From Bacteroidales bacterium (GTDB lineage Bacteria > Bacteroidota > Bacteroidia > Bacteroidales > F082): 64,000 nucleotides of DNA. The stretch covers positions 1 through 64,000 of the forward strand of contig JAKSMV010000011.1 of NCBI GenBank assembly GCA_024400425.1. The letters are read 5' to 3'. Shown piece by piece: positions 16,117-24,624 of the stretch. The notes beneath the pieces are model-generated. The model was not told the origin of the DNA. It did not search any database and saw only the letters and a list, made by a program, of their open reading frames with translations. Both the position numbers and the translations under genes were made by a program. Each line of letters begins with the position of its first letter. The first letter of the stretch is position 1.

Positions 16117-17451
16117 ATGTTTGAAGGTTTAAGCGAGAAATTAGAACATTCGTTCAAAGTCCTTAAAGGTCAGGCATATATCACTGAAGTGAACATTGCC
16201 GACACCATGAAGGAAATCCGTCGCGCCCTGTTGGATGCCGACGTGAGCTATAAGATTGCCAAAGACGTTACCAATAATATTAAGGAAAAGGCGCTGGGTC
16301 AGGAAATCCTGAAGTCGGTGAAGCCAGGCGAAATGATGGTCAAGATCGTCCACGACGAACTGGCCGAGTTGATGGGCGGTGATGCCGTCGATATCAACCT
16401 GAAAGGCCAACCTGCCGTCATCCTTATCGCAGGTCTGCAAGGTTCGGGTAAGACCACTTTCTCGGCCAAACTTGCCAATTATCTGAAACGCAAGCGCGGA
16501 AAGCAAGTGCTGCTGGTGGCTGGCGACGTGTATCGTCCTGCAGCTATCGACCAGTTGAAGGTGCTCGGCGAACAGGTTGAAGTTGAGGTCTATACCGAAG
16601 AAGGTAACAAGAATCCTGTCCAGATTGCCCAGAATGCCATTGAATACGCCAAGCGTCAGAACAAGCATGTGGTCATCATCGATACCGCAGGTCGTCTGGC
16701 CGTTGACGAGCAGATGATGGATGAGATTGCCAACATTAAGGATGCCGTGAAACCACAAGAAATCCTCTTTGTGGTCGATTCGATGACGGGTCAGGATGCC
16801 GTGAACACGGCCAAGGCCTTCAACGATCGCCTCGACTTCGATGGCGTGGTGCTCACCAAGCTTGATGGTGACACCCGTGGCGGTGCTGCCCTCACCATCC
16901 GCACGGTCGTGGATAAGCCTATCAAGTTTGTCGGTATCGGCGAAAAGATGGATGCTCTCGACGTGTTCCACCCGAAGCGCATGGCCGACCGTATCCTCGG
17001 CATGGGTGATATCGTTTCGCTCGTCGAACGTGCCAAGGAACAGTTCGATGAGGAAGAAGCCAAGAAACTGCAAAAGAAACTTGCCCAAAACGAGTTCAAC
17101 TATAACGACTTCCTGAAACAAATCCAGCAAATCAAGAAGATGGGTAACATCAAGGATTTGGCAAGCATGATTCCGGGTATGGACAAGGCTCTGAAAGGTG
17201 AGGAGATTGATGACGATGCTTTCAAGAGCATCGAAGCTATCATCTATTCGATGACGCCTGCCGAACGTGAGAATCCGAAACTGCTGAACGGCACACGCCG
17301 CAAGCGTATTGCTGATGGTAGCGGCACTTCCATTGTCGAAGTGAATCGTCTCGTCAAGCAGTTTGAGGAAACCGCAAAGATGATGCGCATGATGACTACT
17401 GGCGGAGGCAAGAAAGTCTTGCGCATGGCCCAAGCAATGAAAAGAAGATAA
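16117..17451 (+). CDS. ffh: Signal recognition particle protein (SRP54 GTPase)
   Basis: Ffh binds 4.5S RNA and hydrophobic signal sequences and delivers ribosomes to FtsY at the membrane. The 444-residue protein shows the helical N domain, the G domain with P-loop GLQGSGKTT at 105-113, DTAGRL, the TKLDGD specificity motif and GIGEKMDALDVFHP, followed by the methionine-rich M domain ending near MTTGGGKKVLRMAQAMK. Length is normal. folD begins 11 bases downstream. No 4.5S RNA gene was recognised in the window. Confidence 0.95.
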   Translation: MFEGLSEKLEHSFKVLKGQAYITEVNIADTMKEIRRALLDADVSYKIAKDVTNNIKEKALGQEILKSVKPGEMMVKIVHDELAELMGGDAVDINLKGQPAVILIAGLQGSGKTTFSAKLANYLKRKRGKQVLLVAGDVYRPAAIDQLKVLGEQVEVEVYTEEGNKNPVQIAQNAIEYAKRQNKHVVIIDTAGRLAVDEQMMDEIANIKDAVKPQEILFVVDSMTGQDAVNTAKAFNDRLDFDGVVLTKLDGDTRGGAALTIRTVVDKPIKFVGIGEKMDALDVFHPKRMADRILGMGDIVSLVERAKEQFDEEEAKKLQKKLAQNEFNYNDFLKQIQQIKKMGNIKDLASMIPGMDKALKGEEIDDDAFKSIEAIIYSMTPAERENPKLLNGTRRKRIADGSGTSIVEVNRLVKQFEETAKMMRMMTTGGGKKVLRMAQAMKRR

Positions 17452-17462
17452 TTTTCAAAAAA

Positions 17463-18350
17463 ATGGATAACAAGATTATTGACGGCAAATTGATTGCCGA
17501 ACAAATCAAGAAAGAAATCGCAGCCGAGGTGGCTGACATGATTGACCACGGACAAAACGCTCCTCATTTGGCAGCGGTCATCGTTGGCGAAGATGGCGCA
17601 AGCCAAACTTACGTGGCTTCCAAGGAAAAGGCTTGTCATTCGGTGGGTATGACCTCTTCGGTCTATCGTCTGCCAGAATCGACCACTGAGAAGGAATTGC
17701 TCGGAATGGTGGATTTCCTGAATAACGACCCTGAGATTGATGGTTACATCATTCAGTTGCCTTTGCCAAAGCATATCAACGAGTACAAAGTCATCAACGC
17801 CATTAAGCCTGAAAAAGACGTTGATGGTTTCACGAGCATCAATGCAGGTCGTATGCAACTTGGCTTGCCTTGCTTTATTCCTGCAACTCCAAACGGCATC
17901 ATGGAACTCATCAAGCGTTCGAAGATTGAAACGGTAGGTAAGAACGTAGTTGTTCTTGGTCGTTCCAATATTGTGGGCACTCCAATGGCTGTTTTGATGT
18001 CGCGCAAAGGCATCGATTCGACTGTGACTTTGGTTCATAGCCGCACACAAAATGTTGCTGAAATCACCCGTCAAGCTGACATTATCGTTGTTGCCATCGG
18101 AAAGCAAGGTTTCCTGACTGCCGATATGGTGAAGCCTGGAGCAACGATTATTGATGTGGGCATCCATCGCATCGAAGATGCCACCAGCCCGAAAGGCTAT
18201 GTCATCAAGGGCGATGTGGATTACGACGAAGTCTATAAGGTGGCTTCGAAAATCACGCCTGTGCCTGGTGGTGTTGGACCAATGACTATCGTCTCGCTGC
18301 TTCAAAACACACTGAAAGCTGCTAAGCACGAAATCTATCCGAAAGAATGA
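17463..18350 (+). CDS. folD: Bifunctional methylene-THF dehydrogenase/cyclohydrolase
   Basis: FolD interconverts 5,10-methylene-, methenyl- and 10-formyl-tetrahydrofolate in one-carbon metabolism. The 295-residue protein contains ASQTYVASKEKAC with the catalytic lysine, the dinucleotide-binding block VVLGRSNIVGTPMAVLM and the closing PVPGGVGPMTIVSLLQNT, all signatures of the family. It lies 11 bases after ffh and its stop overlaps the next start (ATGA), so it belongs to a four-gene coupled run. Confidence 0.95.
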   Translation: MDNKIIDGKLIAEQIKKEIAAEVADMIDHGQNAPHLAAVIVGEDGASQTYVASKEKACHSVGMTSSVYRLPESTTEKELLGMVDFLNNDPEIDGYIIQLPLPKHINEYKVINAIKPEKDVDGFTSINAGRMQLGLPCFIPATPNGIMELIKRSKIETVGKNVVVLGRSNIVGTPMAVLMSRKGIDSTVTLVHSRTQNVAEITRQADIIVVAIGKQGFLTADMVKPGATIIDVGIHRIEDATSPKGYVIKGDVDYDEVYKVASKITPVPGGVGPMTIVSLLQNTLKAAKHEIYPKE

Positions 18351-19321
18351 AGCATGGCCTCCTGCTGATAGCGCTGTTGGTCGTGAACATGGCCACAGCC
18401 TTCGCTCAAGAGGAGGGCTGTTCTGATATCTTTGCAACGAATTACGACGCAGAGGCAGTCATCGATGACGGCTCCTGCGCTTATTCTACCGTGTTGTTCA
18501 ATCCACAATTCCGTTCTCTTCTGCCTCAAGAAGTGAGTGAAACTTCAGGTATCTTTTTCTTCAACGGAAGGCTTTGGACGCACAACGACAGCGGCGGCAA
18601 ACCGATACTTTATGCTTTAGATACGGCTACTTTTGAGGTCGTGCAACGTGTGACCTTGAAGAATGCAAACAACCACGATTGGGAAGATGTGTGCTGCGAT
18701 GGAACAACAGTGTTTGTTTCCGACTGTGGTAATAACAAAGGAAACCGTAAGGATCTTAAAATTTATCTATTTCCCCTTAGTCAGCTCCCTGCAGATGGCG
18801 ATGCTTCGATAACCGTCGATTCCATCATGCTGACTTATGCTGATCAGACCATTTTCGAGAAACGGAAGCAAGACAATGATTACGATTGCGAAGCCATCTT
18901 TGCTACTGAGCGTTATTTGTATCTTCTCAGCAAGAATTGGGTTACGGCCACTACGCGAATGTATCGCCTCGAAAAGCATCCGGGTACGCAAGTCGCACAA
19001 GTGGTGAATTGGTTCGACTCGAAAGGCCTGATTACGGGTGCCGACTACAACGCCGAACTGAACACTATCGCCATTGTGGGCTATGTGAACAAGATTTGGG
19101 AACCTTTCATTTTCTTGATTTACGACTTCGATGAAGATGCGGTCACTGCTCATGGGCGACGGCTCGAAATGCCAAATCTAATGGGCGCACAGACTGAAGG
19201 CATCTGCTTCTATGATGGATATAAATGCTTCATATCGGCCGAGACATCAAAGGTCTTTACGACTCGGGTTTTCGTTGCCGATTTCGCAAAATGGCTTGAC
19301 AAGAACCGTAAGAAGAAATGA
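18347..19321 (+). CDS. Secreted protein of unknown function with a DGSC motif
   Basis: A 324-residue protein with a signal peptide ending AFAQ (residues 1-21). Right after it comes CSDIFATNYDAEAVIDDGSC, the short cysteine-bracketed motif often seen in secreted Bacteroidota proteins. The rest has repeated strand-like segments (SGIFFFNGRLWTHNDSGG, LYLLSKNW, TEGICFYDGYKCFISAE) suggesting a beta-propeller-like fold. Function is unknown. It overlaps folD by 4 bases at its start and the next gene by 4 bases at its end, so translation is probably coupled. Confidence 0.8.
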   Translation: MKHGLLLIALLVVNMATAFAQEEGCSDIFATNYDAEAVIDDGSCAYSTVLFNPQFRSLLPQEVSETSGIFFFNGRLWTHNDSGGKPILYALDTATFEVVQRVTLKNANNHDWEDVCCDGTTVFVSDCGNNKGNRKDLKIYLFPLSQLPADGDASITVDSIMLTYADQTIFEKRKQDNDYDCEAIFATERYLYLLSKNWVTATTRMYRLEKHPGTQVAQVVNWFDSKGLITGADYNAELNTIAIVGYVNKIWEPFIFLIYDFDEDAVTAHGRRLEMPNLMGAQTEGICFYDGYKCFISAETSKVFTTRVFVADFAKWLDKNRKKK

Positions 19322-20976
19322 AAAGACTTTTGTTCATATTGACTTTGTTGTTGCTTGGCACAACGCTTTTCGGGCAACATCCGAAGAAGGCTGAAAAGGC
19401 ATACGCTGCTGCCATGGATGCTTATATGGAACGTGACTATAGCACGGCTTATAAACAGTTGGTGAAAGCCTTGGCCATCGACCCGAACTATGCCGAGGCT
19501 TGGCTGATGGAAGGTGAGGTGGGCATGGAACAAGGCAATGTCGATTTGGCCATCTTGGGTTACGAAAAGGCTCTCGCCATCGACTCGATGTTGTTCCCGC
19601 CAGCGGCCATCACCTTGTCACGATTGTATAATGAACAAAGCCAATATGATAGAATGATTCCTCTGCTATCGTGGTATCGTAGTAAGGCTTCGGGCAATGC
19701 TGCCAATGATGCAGCTGCTGGAGAACTTTTGGCTTTGGCAGAGTTCCGCTCGTGGGCGATGCGTCATCCTGTGGATTTCAACCCTGAGAACTTGGGAACG
19801 GTAGTCAACACAAAGGATGAAGAATATGTGAATATGCTCGTCTTTGATGGTAAGCAACTGATTTTCACCAGAAAGGAAATCCTTGACGAACAGCATGGTT
19901 TGGCTCGAGAGATGCTTTATGTCGCTAATTATGAAAATGGTGTTTGGACAAATGTTGAACCGTTAAAAATCAACGGTTTACCTGAAGATATTGATTTGGG
20001 AGCAGCATTCGTTTCGGCTGATGGCAATAAACTTTATTTTACGGGTTGTGGCAGTTATCGTGGCGGTAGCTGTGATTTGTATGTCTCTGATTTTCGGAAT
20101 GGTGTTTGGAATATACCGCATTCACTTGGCGAGTGTGTCAACACGGGAAGTTGGGAGTCGCAGCCTTGCGTGAGTGCCGATGGTAAGGAACTTTATTTCG
20201 TGTCGCGCCGTTCTGGCAATGCTGATATTTATCGTTGCTTGCGCAATGTCGATGGCTCGTGGGGGCAAGCTCAGAATTTGGGTGCTCCGATTAACACCTC
20301 TGGCAAGGAGATGGCCCCATTTCTCCATCCCGATGGCCGCACGCTTTATTTCTCTTCAGATAAGCATGTCGGTATGGGCGGTTTTGACCTTTTCATGAGT
20401 CGCCGCAACGGAAAGGGCGAATGGCAAGAGCCTGTCAATTTGGGTTTTCCAATTAATACGTCTTCCGATGAAATCAATTTCTTCGTGGCTTCCGATGGCA
20501 AGACGGCTTTTATCTCATCGCATCGCGAGGGCGGCCAAGGAGGCTATGATATCTATTCTTTTTTGCTTCCCGACGATTTTGCTGCCGATTCTGCCGATTA
20601 TCTTCAAACCGTAGATGTGGTGAAATTTGCACAAGGCGACACTATCGTGCTGCAAAACATTCAGTTTGAATTCAATAGTGTACAGCTTACTTCCGATTCG
20701 GAAATAGGAATCCAAATGCTGCTTGGTTTTCTGCAACGGAATCCTGAGCTGAAAGTCGAATTGGCGGGCCATACCGATAATGTGGGAAGTGAGAAATACA
20801 ATCAGAAACTCTCCGCCGACCGTGCTGAAGTGGTACGGCAAGCTCTTATTAATAAAGGTATAGCTCCCGAACGCTTGACTTCGAAAGGTTATGGTTCCAC
20901 TCGTCCATTGGCTCCAAATGATACAGACGAACATCGTGCCTTGAACCGACGGACAGAAATGGTGGTTGTGAAATGA
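19318..20976 (+). CDS. OmpA-family envelope protein with TPR and PD40 repeats
   Basis: A 552-residue exported protein. After a signal peptide (residues 1-17, ending LFG) come TPR units (about 22-100), then PD40/WD40-like repeats (about 165-410) with motifs such as FVSADGNKLYFTG, VSADGKELYFVS, LHPDGRTLYFSS and VASDGKTAFISS. The C-terminal OmpA-like peptidoglycan-binding domain (about 440-552) contains GHTDNVGSEKYN. The order resembles PorE-like proteins that tie type IX secretion parts to peptidoglycan, but the carboxypeptidase-regulatory domain of PorE is not seen, so that role is only a suggestion. Confidence 0.85.
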   Translation: MKRLLFILTLLLLGTTLFGQHPKKAEKAYAAAMDAYMERDYSTAYKQLVKALAIDPNYAEAWLMEGEVGMEQGNVDLAILGYEKALAIDSMLFPPAAITLSRLYNEQSQYDRMIPLLSWYRSKASGNAANDAAAGELLALAEFRSWAMRHPVDFNPENLGTVVNTKDEEYVNMLVFDGKQLIFTRKEILDEQHGLAREMLYVANYENGVWTNVEPLKINGLPEDIDLGAAFVSADGNKLYFTGCGSYRGGSCDLYVSDFRNGVWNIPHSLGECVNTGSWESQPCVSADGKELYFVSRRSGNADIYRCLRNVDGSWGQAQNLGAPINTSGKEMAPFLHPDGRTLYFSSDKHVGMGGFDLFMSRRNGKGEWQEPVNLGFPINTSSDEINFFVASDGKTAFISSHREGGQGGYDIYSFLLPDDFAADSADYLQTVDVVKFAQGDTIVLQNIQFEFNSVQLTSDSEIGIQMLLGFLQRNPELKVELAGHTDNVGSEKYNQKLSADRAEVVRQALINKGIAPERLTSKGYGSTRPLAPNDTDEHRALNRRTEMVVVK

Positions 20977-21004
20977 AAGTATTTTACAGAGATATTGATG
21001 TGTT

Positions 21005-21694
21005 ATGAAACATTTTGGATATTCGGTTCTGTTAGCAGTTTTCGCAATGCTTTTAGCATCGTGTAATAAGGCACCTATGGAGACGACAACCCGTTTTTCG
21101 ATTTTGGGCGACAGCTATTCCACTTTCGAGGGCTATGTGTCTCCCGAAACTAATGATGTTTGGTACAAATTGCCTCCCAATAACCATATTGATGTGACTT
21201 CGGTAGAGCAGATGTGGTGGTATCAGGTGATGCAAGTCAAGGGATGGGAACTGGAACGCAACAACTCTTTTTCGGGTTCTTTGATATGCAACATGAATGT
21301 GTATGATTATTATGGCCCTTATTCATTCCTTCACCGTATGGATAACCTAGGCAATCCTGATGTTATCTTCGTTTTTGGTGGCACCAACGATGTCTGGAAT
21401 GAAGTGCCTTTGGGAGAATATCAATATGGCAGCTGGACTGAGGATGAACTCTGCACATTCCGTCCCGCCATGGCAAAAATGTGTGATGGTCTCAGAAGGC
21501 AATATCCTGATGCGAGGGTCTATTTCTTGTATGACACCGAATTAGGTGATGAAGTTGAAGAATCAGTCCATCATGTTTTGGACTACTATGATATTTTGTG
21601 CATCGATTTGTGTGGCATCCAGAAATCGTGGTCGCATCCAACAGCCGAAGGCATGACGACCATTGCCCGACAGGTGATTGAGGCAATGGAATGA
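21005..21694 (+). CDS. SGNH/GDSL-hydrolase lipoprotein
   Basis: A 229-residue predicted lipoprotein (lipobox LASC, cysteine 20) carrying the SGNH hydrolase blocks: ILGDSYS with the nucleophile serine at residue 37, the FGGTNDVW block with the oxyanion asparagine, and SHPTAEGM with the catalytic histidine near the end. Such enzymes are usually esterases or deacetylases acting on glycans or lipids. It follows the OmpA-like gene by 28 bases and may share its transcript. The substrate is unknown. Confidence 0.85.
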   Translation: MKHFGYSVLLAVFAMLLASCNKAPMETTTRFSILGDSYSTFEGYVSPETNDVWYKLPPNNHIDVTSVEQMWWYQVMQVKGWELERNNSFSGSLICNMNVYDYYGPYSFLHRMDNLGNPDVIFVFGGTNDVWNEVPLGEYQYGSWTEDELCTFRPAMAKMCDGLRRQYPDARVYFLYDTELGDEVEESVHHVLDYYDILCIDLCGIQKSWSHPTAEGMTTIARQVIEAME

Positions 21695-21748
21695 GTTCGC
21701 TTAAAGTGCTAGTTGCGAGTGTAATCGGAGAAGAAATTAAGTGAACAT

Positions 21749-22465
21749 TTAATGCTTTACGCGATAAACCACCGTCAAATCATCGTTTGATGGGGTAGGC
21801 ACATCCCAATAGGGTTTTTCGCCATTTGAGTCGGAACCATCGTCGTCGGTTTCGTCGTCATCGTCGTCCCAATGATGCTCGTCTTTTTGCGGACCTTCCT
21901 TGCGGTAGATGAAAGCCAATAGGACTCCAATCAACGCACCAGCGAGGTGACCTTCCCATGAGATGTTTTGCGGGATGGCTAACGAGGGTATCATGCCCCA
22001 AAGGAAACTGCCGTAAAGGAAAACCATGATGAGCGAGATGACGATGAGCGAGCGATTTCCGCGAATGAATCCACTGACGATGAGAAATAGGTTCAGCCCA
22101 TAGACTATTGCGCTGGCACCGATGTGAGTGCTGGCAGGGCTTCCGAGGCACCAAGTGAAAAGTCCGCTAGCCAAATAGGTGATAAGCAGGACGCGGAAAG
22201 CAAGAGAAGGGTAGAAGTAGAACAGGGCCGTTCCGAGCACCAAGATGGGGACGGTGTTGGCAAGCAGATGCTCCCAGTTGCCATGAAGGAAGGGCATGGT
22301 GAGGATGCCAACAAGTCCTTTAGCGGTGTGTGGCACAAGTCCCCATTTACCCAAGTCGATGCCGAAGCAGACTTCGGTGAGTTTCGTCAGCCACATGAGC
22401 GCTACGATGAGTAGCGGGATGATGAGGCTGCCAATGAATTTCCGTCTTTCTTGTTTTTCGTCCAT
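21749..22465 (-). CDS. Rhomboid-family intramembrane serine protease
   Basis: A 238-residue inner-membrane protease. The family pattern is clear: FLHGNWEHLLANT, then the catalytic serine in GASAIVYG and the catalytic histidine in WEGHLAGALIG of the last helix. The C-terminal tail after residue 190 is unusually acidic, rich in Asp (DDDDETDDDGSD), and probably cytoplasmic. Substrates cannot be predicted. It is separated from upstream gcvT by a terminator. Confidence 0.9.
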   Translation of the reverse strand: MDEKQERRKFIGSLIIPLLIVALMWLTKLTEVCFGIDLGKWGLVPHTAKGLVGILTMPFLHGNWEHLLANTVPILVLGTALFYFYPSLAFRVLLITYLASGLFTWCLGSPASTHIGASAIVYGLNLFLIVSGFIRGNRSLIVISLIMVFLYGSFLWGMIPSLAIPQNISWEGHLAGALIGVLLAFIYRKEGPQKDEHHWDDDDDETDDDGSDSNGEKPYWDVPTPSNDDLTVVYRVKH

Positions 22466-22528
22466 GCCGTTGATCCGTTCAAGTTTCGTACCGCTGCAAA
22501 AATCGGAAAAAATGGCAGACGGCCAAAC

Positions 22529-22561
22529 AAAAAAAACCGTCCCTTTGGAACGGTTTTTTTT
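22529..22561. terminator. Intrinsic terminator after gcvT
   Basis: A tract of A plus ACCGT pairs with ACGGT plus eight T around CCCTTTGG. On the minus strand it follows the gcvT stop by about 20 bases. Confidence 0.8.
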
Positions 22562-22582
22562 GAAATCGTATGATTTGTTGAC

Positions 22583-23698
22583 TTATGCGAGGAAAGGCAT
22601 CTTCACTACGACAGCCTTGACGAGCTTGTTGCGGATCTTGATGAAGATTTCGGTGTCTTTCTTGCTATAGTTCTTGCACACCAAAGCGGTACCGATGTTC
22701 TTGCCTGTTGATGGTGAAGGGCTGCCCGAGCGGACCATGCCGATGGTGTTGCCTTCAGCGTCGCAAACTTCGTAGCCGTTGCGAGGAATGCCGCGTTCAA
22801 TCATCTCGAAGCCGACAATCTTCTGGCTCACACCATTGGCTTTTTGTGCAGCAAAGAGGTCGCGGTTGATGAAGTCGTTGCCGTCAACGAACTTGGTGAT
22901 CCAACCCAGACCAGCTTCGATTGGGCTGATGGTGTCGTCGATTTCGTGACCGTAGAGGCAGAAACCTTTTTCGAGACGGAGGGTGTCGCGGCAGCCGAGG
23001 CCTGCAGGCATGATGCCAAATTCGGCACCTGCTTCAAATACGGCGTCCCAAATCTTCTTGGCAGCAGCAACTGGCATGTAGATCTCGCATCCGCCAGCAC
23101 CGGTGTAACCCGTGGTCGAGAAGATGACATCGTCAACACCAGCGAAGTTGATGATTTGGAAGGTGTAGTATTCCATGTCAACGACGTTAGCTGAGGTGAG
23201 CTTTTGCATGGCTTTCAGAGCGTTTGGACCCTGAACGGCGAGTTGTGCCCATTCTTCGCTTTCGTTCTTGAAGTCTTCACCGAGCTTCATGCCAAACTTG
23301 GCAGCGATTTGGCTCATCCAATTCCAGTCCTTGTCGATGTTGGCTGCGTTAGGAACCATGAAATAGTGGTCGTCAGCGATGCGGTAGATCAGCATGTCGT
23401 CAACGATGCCGCCCTTGCCGTTTGGCAGGCAGGTGTATTGCACTTTGCCGTCGCTCAGCGAAGCCACGTCGTTCACGGTGCAGTATTGCAGGAATTGCTT
23501 GGCCAAAGGGCCTTTGGCGCGGAATTCACCCATGTGAGAGACGTCGAAAACGCCAACGTTGTTGCGGACGTTATTGTGTTCTTCAACTAAGCCTGAATAT
23601 TGGATAGGCATGTCGTAACCAGCAAATTCAGCCATTTTGGCACCCAAGTCGTGGTGAATCTGGTTGAATGGAGTCTTTTTTAATTCTACGTTTTCCAT
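22583..23698 (-). CDS. gcvT: Glycine cleavage system T protein (aminomethyltransferase)
   Basis: GcvT transfers the methylene group from the aminomethyl-lipoyl H protein to tetrahydrofolate, releasing ammonia. Over 371 residues it shows the family start (LKKTPFNQIHHDLGAKMAEFAGYDMPIQY, given as a region), VGVFDVSHMGE, the QGPNALKAM segment, TGYTGAGGCEIY and DTLRLEKGFCLYGHEID. Length is typical. No gcvH or gcvP lies beside it. It has its own -7 box and terminator. Confidence 0.95.
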   Translation of the reverse strand: MENVELKKTPFNQIHHDLGAKMAEFAGYDMPIQYSGLVEEHNNVRNNVGVFDVSHMGEFRAKGPLAKQFLQYCTVNDVASLSDGKVQYTCLPNGKGGIVDDMLIYRIADDHYFMVPNAANIDKDWNWMSQIAAKFGMKLGEDFKNESEEWAQLAVQGPNALKAMQKLTSANVVDMEYYTFQIINFAGVDDVIFSTTGYTGAGGCEIYMPVAAAKKIWDAVFEAGAEFGIMPAGLGCRDTLRLEKGFCLYGHEIDDTISPIEAGLGWITKFVDGNDFINRDLFAAQKANGVSQKIVGFEMIERGIPRNGYEVCDAEGNTIGMVRSGSPSPSTGKNIGTALVCKNYSKKDTEIFIKIRNKLVKAVVVKMPFLA

Positions 23699-23742
23699 TG
23701 TTTATGTTTGTTTTAGTGATTTTGATGCTTTTTTATGCGTTG

Positions 23743-23750
23743 CAAAAATA
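23743..23750 (-). promoter_or_regulatory. -7 box for gcvT
   Basis: Minus strand TATTTTTG (TAnnTTTG), 45 bases before the gcvT start. Confidence 0.55.
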
Positions 23751-23766
23751 TGAAAAAAATGTGTCG

Positions 23767-24624
23767 TTATCTCGTTTTGTCGTGCAATGATTTCTTGTAT
23801 TTCGGACCGAATTCCCATTTGCGGTAGTTCAGGTTGTAGATGGTGACGGTGTGTGGTGCGTCGAGGTTCACTTGTCTTTTCAAAGTGCAGCCATTAGCTG
23901 GGTCAACCCAATATTGAATCACGTTGCCGTCGTTTCCTTCAACGTAGAAATGCCAGCAATCGATGCCCGCTACGGTTTCTGTGCCGACAAAATATTGAGC
24001 TAAGCTGTCGATGTTTGCTTCTCTGTTGAAAGTGTTGAGGGGAAAGAAACTGTCTCCAAAGGCTTCGAAATCCCAATCCACATCGGGGGTCCAGCCTTGT
24101 GCATCTGAGCGGTAATAGTAGTTCTTGCCAGTTTCGGTGTTCCAGAACCGGTCGCTTCCGTTGATGTCCTTAAAGGCTTCTTCAGCACCGATTTTGGCGA
24201 GGGTAATCACGCTTTGGCTGTAAGGGTTCGTATAGGTGATGAAGAAATGGTCGGTTGGCGGATTGAAACTGTAGCTGCCGTCGAAAGGTATCGTCTCGGG
24301 CTTTTCTATCTTCACTTGTTCGGCAACGATTTTTGTTGGGTCGTTGACGATGAATTTTATGCTATAAGTGGTATCTGAGCAGGTGATGTTGAGGTAGCCG
24401 ATGCCTGGCTTTCGGCCAATCACTTGAATCTTTCCGCCTCTAAGAGGTTGCATCTTGATGATGTTTGAACCATTGACATTATAGCTAATGTTGTTGCATT
24501 GGATTTCGGGTTTCCAACGCAATGTGTCGCCTTGATTGAGGATGACTTGAGCCGAGTAATCGCTGCTTTGTGCAAATGCGAATCCAGTGGTGATTAGAAG
24601 TGCAAATAATAAAACTTTTCTCAT
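23767..24624 (-). CDS. Secreted protein of unknown function, last gene of the signalling operon
   Basis: A 285-residue protein with a cleavable signal peptide (ends FAFAQ, residue 19). The mature part is strand-rich with aromatic residues; segments include RWKPEIQCNNISYNVNG, SYSFNPPTDHFFITYTNPYS and a C-terminal WVDPANGCTLKRQ resembling outer-membrane lipoprotein-sorting or DUF4412-like folds. No family is firmly recognised. Its start overlaps the stop of the HD-kinase fusion gene (ATGA), so it is translationally coupled to an otherwise cytoplasmic signalling operon, which is unexpected. Confidence 0.75.
   Translation of the reverse strand: MRKVLLFALLITTGFAFAQSSDYSAQVILNQGDTLRWKPEIQCNNISYNVNGSNIIKMQPLRGGKIQVIGRKPGIGYLNITCSDTTYSIKFIVNDPTKIVAEQVKIEKPETIPFDGSYSFNPPTDHFFITYTNPYSQSVITLAKIGAEEAFKDINGSDRFWNTETGKNYYYRSDAQGWTPDVDWDFEAFGDSFFPLNTFNREANIDSLAQYFVGTETVAGIDCWHFYVEGNDGNVIQYWVDPANGCTLKRQVNLDAPHTVTIYNLNYRKWEFGPKYKKSLHDKTR

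Noticed and set aside
16141..17433. 430-codon open frame antisense to ffh
   Set aside because: It mirrors the highly conserved ffh gene and shows only shadow composition (His/Leu-rich runs), no start context and no domain.
17244..18437. 397-codon antisense frame spanning the ffh-folD junction
   Set aside because: Crosses two real genes and has no domain evidence.
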